NCBI GenBank assembly: GCA_015489955.1
Contig: WFYR01000114.1
Span: forward strand, 61,558-125,557
Origin: Mesoaciditoga sp.
GTDB lineage: Bacteria > Thermotogota > Thermotogae > Mesoaciditogales > Mesoaciditogaceae
Length of the DNA: 64,000 nt
Direction of reading: 5' to 3'
The notes beneath the pieces were generated by a model. It saw only the letters and a list, made by a program, of their open reading frames with translations, was not told the origin of the DNA and did not search any database. Each line of letters opens with the position of its first letter. Position 1 is the stretch's first letter. The position numbers and the translations under genes are program-made. Positions 60,404 through 64,000 of the stretch are shown here, in pieces.

Positions 60404-61558
60404 CTATTTTAACATTGAAAGGAACACTCCTGCAACCAAAGCAGAACCAATGACACCGGCAACGTTTGGTCCCATCGCCTGCATCAAAATGAAATTGTGA
60501 GGGTCTTCCTTCTGAGCCACTTGTTGCGCTACTCTGGCAGCGTCCGGTACTGCCGAAACACCGGCTGCCCCTATAAGAGGATTTATCTTGTTTTTCAAGA
60601 AAAGATTCAAGAATTTTACAAATAAAACTCCGCCAGAAAGCGAAGCCGCGAAGGCTATTATTCCAAGCAATAGTACTTTAAGAGTGCCGGGAGTCAAAAA
60701 AGTTCCAGCCTTCGTTGTGCCACCAACAGAAAGCATCAACAATATTTCAACTATGTCAAGTAAAGCATGGCCGGCGGTATCGGCAAGCCTCTTCGTGAGA
60801 GGAATTTCATTTAAAAGGTTGCCAAGCATCAAAAAACCTATCAGAGGCAACGCTTTCGGAACCAATGTACCCGCGATTATGGTTGTGGCTATTGGAAATA
60901 TGATTCTTTCCTTTTTTGAAACCACTCTCGCCTGTTTCATCCTTATTCGTCTTTCCTTTTTCGTCGTGAAGAGTTTTTGAATAGGCGGCTCTATGAAAGG
61001 AATAAGTGCAATGTAGGTGTACGCCGCAACGGCAACAGTCCCCAGGATATCAGGTGCAAGACGCGATGTTAAAAATATCGAAGTAGGTCCATCTGCCCCG
61101 CCGATAATTCCTATTGAAGCCGCCTGAAATATGTTGAAACCTATCATTTTCGCCACTATAAATGCGGTCATAATGCCTATTTGAGCTGCTCCTCCAATTA
61201 AAAACAATATGGGTCTGGCTAAGACGAAAGAAAAATCGGTTATGGCTCCTATTCCAAGAAATATCAAAGGAGGATAAACACCCGCATACATTCCCTGCTG
61301 AATGTACCACATAACACCCCCAGAGATGTGAACCCCATTTACAACAGTGGGAGGTGCAAAAAGTCCAGATGAAATGGCTGGAATATTAGAAACGATCATT
61401 CCAAAAGCCAGTGGTATAAGCAGTAACGGCTCAGCGTGATATTTGTACGACGCGTATATCATGAAAATGGCTATTCCTATCATAAATAGATTTCCAACCG
61501 TGAAAGTATACAACGCGCTTGTTGAAAAAACCGTTTGAAGCGAGGCCAAAATGTTCAT
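60404..61558 (-). CDS. Sodium-translocating decarboxylase beta subunit (OadB/GcdB/MmdB)
   Basis: The protein of 384 residues has about nine to eleven TM helices. It carries the family motifs IGIIGGADGPTSIFL (the Asp essential for Na+ transport) and LLMLSVGGTTKAGTFL, with PLIGAAGVSAVPDAARVAQ near the C-terminus. The subunit moves Na+ while a carboxybiotin is decarboxylated. The biotin carrier and carboxyltransferase subunits are not nearby, so which acid it uses (oxaloacetate, methylmalonyl-CoA or glutaconyl-CoA) is unknown. It lies between the ppdK terminator and the korD-like gene, with GAGGTG upstream of ATG 61558. Confidence 0.92.
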   Translation of the reverse strand: MNILASLQTVFSTSALYTFTVGNLFMIGIAIFMIYASYKYHAEPLLLIPLAFGMIVSNIPAISSGLFAPPTVVNGVHISGGVMWYIQQGMYAGVYPPLIFLGIGAITDFSFVLARPILFLIGGAAQIGIMTAFIVAKMIGFNIFQAASIGIIGGADGPTSIFLTSRLAPDILGTVAVAAYTYIALIPFIEPPIQKLFTTKKERRIRMKQARVVSKKERIIFPIATTIIAGTLVPKALPLIGFLMLGNLLNEIPLTKRLADTAGHALLDIVEILLMLSVGGTTKAGTFLTPGTLKVLLLGIIAFAASLSGGVLFVKFLNLFLKNKINPLIGAAGVSAVPDAARVAQQVAQKEDPHNFILMQAMGPNVAGVIGSALVAGVFLSMLK

Positions 61559-61611
61559 AAGATCATCATCACCTCTTCAAATTATTTAGAAAAGTAACTT
61601 ATTTTTTCATG

Positions 61612-61647
61612 AAAAATGGCACACGTCAAAGTGTGCGTGTGCCATTT
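61612..61647 (-). terminator. Terminator of ppdK
   Basis: A perfect twelve base-pair stem (AAATGGCACACG 61614-61625 with CGTGTGCCATTT 61636-61647) is followed on the minus strand by TTTTT. It lies 15 bases after the ppdK stop. Confidence 0.85.
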
Positions 61648-61661
61648 CATTTAAAGAGTTA

Positions 61662-64000
61662 TTATCCATTTTTAGATTCGACAACCGCTTGAGCCGCTGC
61701 CAATCTCGCTATAGGAACTCTGTAAGGAGAACAGCTTACGTAATTCAAGCCTATTTCGTTCACTATCTTTATAGAAGCTGGATCTCCACCGTGTTCACCA
61801 CAAATACCCAACTTGAGTTCTGGCTTGACACTTCTTCCTTTTTCTTTGGCCATTCTTACAAGTTCTCCAACACCATCTTTGTCCAACGTTTTAAATGGAT
61901 CCACTTTTAAGATTCCCTTATCGAGATAATCTTTAAGGAATTTCCCGCTGTCATCTCTACTGAATCCAAACGTCATTTGAGTGAGATCGTTAGTTCCAAA
62001 TGAGAAGAAATCAGCTTCAGTCGCAATTTGATCTGCTGTAACAGCCGCGCGAGGAACTTCTATCATCGTTCCAACGAGATATTTGAGTTCCACTCCACTT
62101 TCTTTGATAAGCGCGTCCGCAGTTTCCACTATAACGTTTTTAACGTATTTCAATTCGTTAACGTGTCCAACAAGTGGAACCATTATCTCTGGAATGACCT
62201 CGATATTCTCTTCTTTCTTCAATTCGATGGCTGCCAGGATGATAGCTTTAGTTTGCATGACCGCTATTTCTGGGTAAGTGATCGCCAAGCGGCATCCTCT
62301 GTGCCCCATCATGGGGTTGAATTCTTGAAGAGATTCGACTATTTCTTTAACTCTTTCAAAGCTTATGCCCAAATCTTTGGCAAGTTTTCTCTGCGCTTCT
62401 TCCTCTTTTGGAAGGAACTCGTGGAGAGGCGGATCTATGAGCCTTATGGTAACTGGCAATCCTTTCATTTCCCTAAAGAGACCTTTGAAATCCTCTTTCT
62501 GCATTGGAAGGAGTTTGTCAAGTGCTTTTTCTCTCTGTTCCTTCGTTTCAGAAGCGATCATTTCACGCACAACCGGAATCTTTTCGTTATCGAAGAACAT
62601 GTGTTCCGTTCTGCACAGTCCAATCCCTTCCGCACCAAAAGCCCTTGCCACTTTGGCATCCCTTGGGATATCCGCATTTGTTCTTACACCCAATTTTCTT
62701 ATCTCGTCGGCCCATTCAAGAATGGTGGCAAGATTTCCTTCTAGTCCTTGTGGTTTTATGGCCTTTATATTCCCAAGGAAAACTTCTCCGGTTGAACCGT
62801 CAATGGAGATCCAATCTCCTTCTTTAACGGTTATATCGCCAACATGGAATTCTTTTTTCTCTTCATCAACTTCTATGGCTTCGCATCCAACAACGGCGCA
62901 CTTGCCCATTCCTCTTGCAACAACAGCTGCGTGCGAAGTTCTTCCACCTCTTGCGGTAAGAATTCCCTGAGCGGCAACCATTCCGGCAACGTCTTCAGGA
63001 GAAGTTTCGGGTCTAACCAACACAACGGGTTCCTTCTCGCCGAGTTCCTCAGCCAATTTGGCAGAGAAAACCACCTTTCCAGAAGCCGCGCCTGGAGAAG
63101 CGGGAAGACCCTTGGCTATCAATCTCTTTTCCTCAATCGCTTTTTTCTTTTCATCAGGGACGAACATAGGATGGAGAAGCTGGTCGACATGATCTGGGGT
63201 TACCCTCATAACGGCTTCTTCTTTTGTGATGAGGCCTTCGTTCACCATATCCACGGCTACCCTAACGGCTGCCATTGCCGTTCTCTTGGCGGATCTTGTT
63301 TGGAGCATGTAAAGTTTTCCTCTTTCAACGGTGAACTCAACGTCTTGCATGTCCCTGTAATGTTTTTCAAGGATATCGAATATTCTAAACAATTCGTTGT
63401 ACGCTTCTTCTGAAACTTTCTTCAAACCTTCCAAACTTTCAGGCGTTCTTATACCGGCAACAACATCTTCACCCTGTGCATTCCTCAAAAATTCTCCGTA
63501 TCTTCTCTTTTCGCCGGTAGAAGGATCTCTTGTAAACGCAACACCAGTTCCGCTCGTGTCACCCATGTTACCAAATACCATGGAGACAACACTTACGGCC
63601 GTTCCAAGAAGGGCATCTTCTGGAATGTGGTTAAGCCTTCTGTAGTCAACCGCCCTCTTGTTCATCCATGAGCCAAAAACGGCATCTATGGCTATCCATA
63701 ACTGTTTCATAGGATCTTGTGGGAATTCTTTTCCTTCCCTCTTGTAAAGATCCTTATAACGTTCAACTAACTCTTTTAGATCTTCAACTGTCATCTCGGT
63801 ATCTAACTCTATACCGCGTTTTTCTTTTATCACTTCTATTTCTTGTTCAAATTTTCTATGTTCTATTCCAAGTGCAACATCACCAAACATTTGAATAAAA
63901 CGCCTGTAAGCGTCATAGGCAAATCTTTCATTGTCCGTTAATTTTGCCAACCCCAGCACGCTTTGATCGTTCAAACCGAGATTCAAAATCGTATCCATCA
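61662..64000 (-). CDS. ppdK: Pyruvate, phosphate dikinase (partial, N-terminus outside window)
   Basis: The frame is open to the window edge, so the true start lies beyond 64000. About 779 residues are present, starting inside MDTILNLGLND, which is near residue 90 of the family. The phosphohistidine is in TARGGRTSHAAVVARGMGK, followed by the PEP/pyruvate domain with GLCRTEHMF, LIDPPLHEFLP, MMGHRGCRL and the C-terminal CGEHGGDP. The enzyme interconverts pyruvate, ATP and phosphate with PEP, AMP and PPi, often in glycolysis in anaerobes. It ends in a strong terminator. Confidence 0.95.
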   Translation of the reverse strand, partial: MDTILNLGLNDQSVLGLAKLTDNERFAYDAYRRFIQMFGDVALGIEHRKFEQEIEVIKEKRGIELDTEMTVEDLKELVERYKDLYKREGKEFPQDPMKQLWIAIDAVFGSWMNKRAVDYRRLNHIPEDALLGTAVSVVSMVFGNMGDTSGTGVAFTRDPSTGEKRRYGEFLRNAQGEDVVAGIRTPESLEGLKKVSEEAYNELFRIFDILEKHYRDMQDVEFTVERGKLYMLQTRSAKRTAMAAVRVAVDMVNEGLITKEEAVMRVTPDHVDQLLHPMFVPDEKKKAIEEKRLIAKGLPASPGAASGKVVFSAKLAEELGEKEPVVLVRPETSPEDVAGMVAAQGILTARGGRTSHAAVVARGMGKCAVVGCEAIEVDEEKKEFHVGDITVKEGDWISIDGSTGEVFLGNIKAIKPQGLEGNLATILEWADEIRKLGVRTNADIPRDAKVARAFGAEGIGLCRTEHMFFDNEKIPVVREMIASETKEQREKALDKLLPMQKEDFKGLFREMKGLPVTIRLIDPPLHEFLPKEEEAQRKLAKDLGISFERVKEIVESLQEFNPMMGHRGCRLAITYPEIAVMQTKAIILAAIELKKEENIEVIPEIMVPLVGHVNELKYVKNVIVETADALIKESGVELKYLVGTMIEVPRAAVTADQIATEADFFSFGTNDLTQMTFGFSRDDSGKFLKDYLDKGILKVDPFKTLDKDGVGELVRMAKEKGRSVKPELKLGICGEHGGDPASIKIVNEIGLNYVSCSPYRVPIARLAAAQAVVESKNG

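Noticed and set aside
62028-62744. 238-codon plus-strand ORF opposite ppdK
   Set aside because: Antisense shadow of a highly conserved gene; its composition is an artefact of the complementary codons.

Overview
The window is a compact bacterial chromosome segment with moderate-to-low GC, most genes in minus-strand runs, 1-4 bp gene overlaps and GGAGG-type ribosome sites. The gene set fits a member of the Thermotogota (Thermotogae): cheA-cheW-cheY-fliO-fliP in one operon, a GH57 4-alpha-glucanotransferase, carboxypeptidase Taq, ferredoxin-dependent oxoacid oxidoreductase subunits, pyruvate phosphate dikinase, a Na+-pumping decarboxylase beta subunit, and sugar ABC transport without a local ATPase. 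The taxon is inferred from content only; an early-branching, motile, fermentative, sugar-using lineage is the best guess.

Layout. 1-1191: 3' part of dihydrolipoyl dehydrogenase. 1244-9632: a Pel-type exopolysaccharide locus with pelA-hydrolase, pelA-deacetylase, pelG, pelD and pelE-like genes on the minus strand, and a small membrane gene plus pelF on the plus strand. 9629-11534: ECF sigma factor, zinc anti-sigma factor and a RseB/LolA-like secreted protein. 11643-18206: rpsT, a secreted metallopeptidase/propeller/beta-strand protein, GH57 glucanotransferase, RNase G. 18269-22368: chemotaxis and flagellar export operon. 22501-25576: ksgA, tRNA-Ser, a LOG-like protein, gltX. 25592-28436: 8-oxoguanine-deaminase-like amidohydrolase and M32 carboxypeptidase. 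28600-28991: an SPW-repeat membrane protein behind a sigma-54-type promoter match. 29345-33418: LacI regulator and sugar ABC transporter. 33434-43214: radical SAM protein, iron alcohol dehydrogenase, amidase, S41 protease, CsoR/CstR-like repressor, RNase R, aromatic ammonia-lyase, ABC-F ATPase. 43422-48054: flgM-flgN-flgK-flgL from a sigma-28 promoter, plus a beta-rich secreted protein. 48197-57700: ion transporter, trmB, two half ABC exporters on either side of dnaA, a phosphodiesterase, and a HEPN-like/YggS fusion ORF. 57778-64000: panD, a DMT permease, korA/korD-like genes without beta and gamma subunits, an orphan oadB, and the partial ppdK.

How it works together. The most distinctive system is the Pel locus. 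It has a membrane c-di-GMP receptor (PelD) with an intact RxxD site and a degenerate GGDEF motif, the PelE/F/G synthase parts, and PelA split into a GH114 lipoprotein and a separate deacetylase, but no pelB or pelC. With the flagellar/chemotaxis blocks it suggests a c-di-GMP-linked switch between swimming and matrix production; this is inference. Other notable points are the dnaA gene lodged between the halves of a heterodimeric exporter, the HEPN-YggS ORF with an internal ribosome site, the sigma-54 promoter match, and two candidate leaderless starts. No CRISPR array, insertion sequence, prophage or chromosomal origin was recognised.
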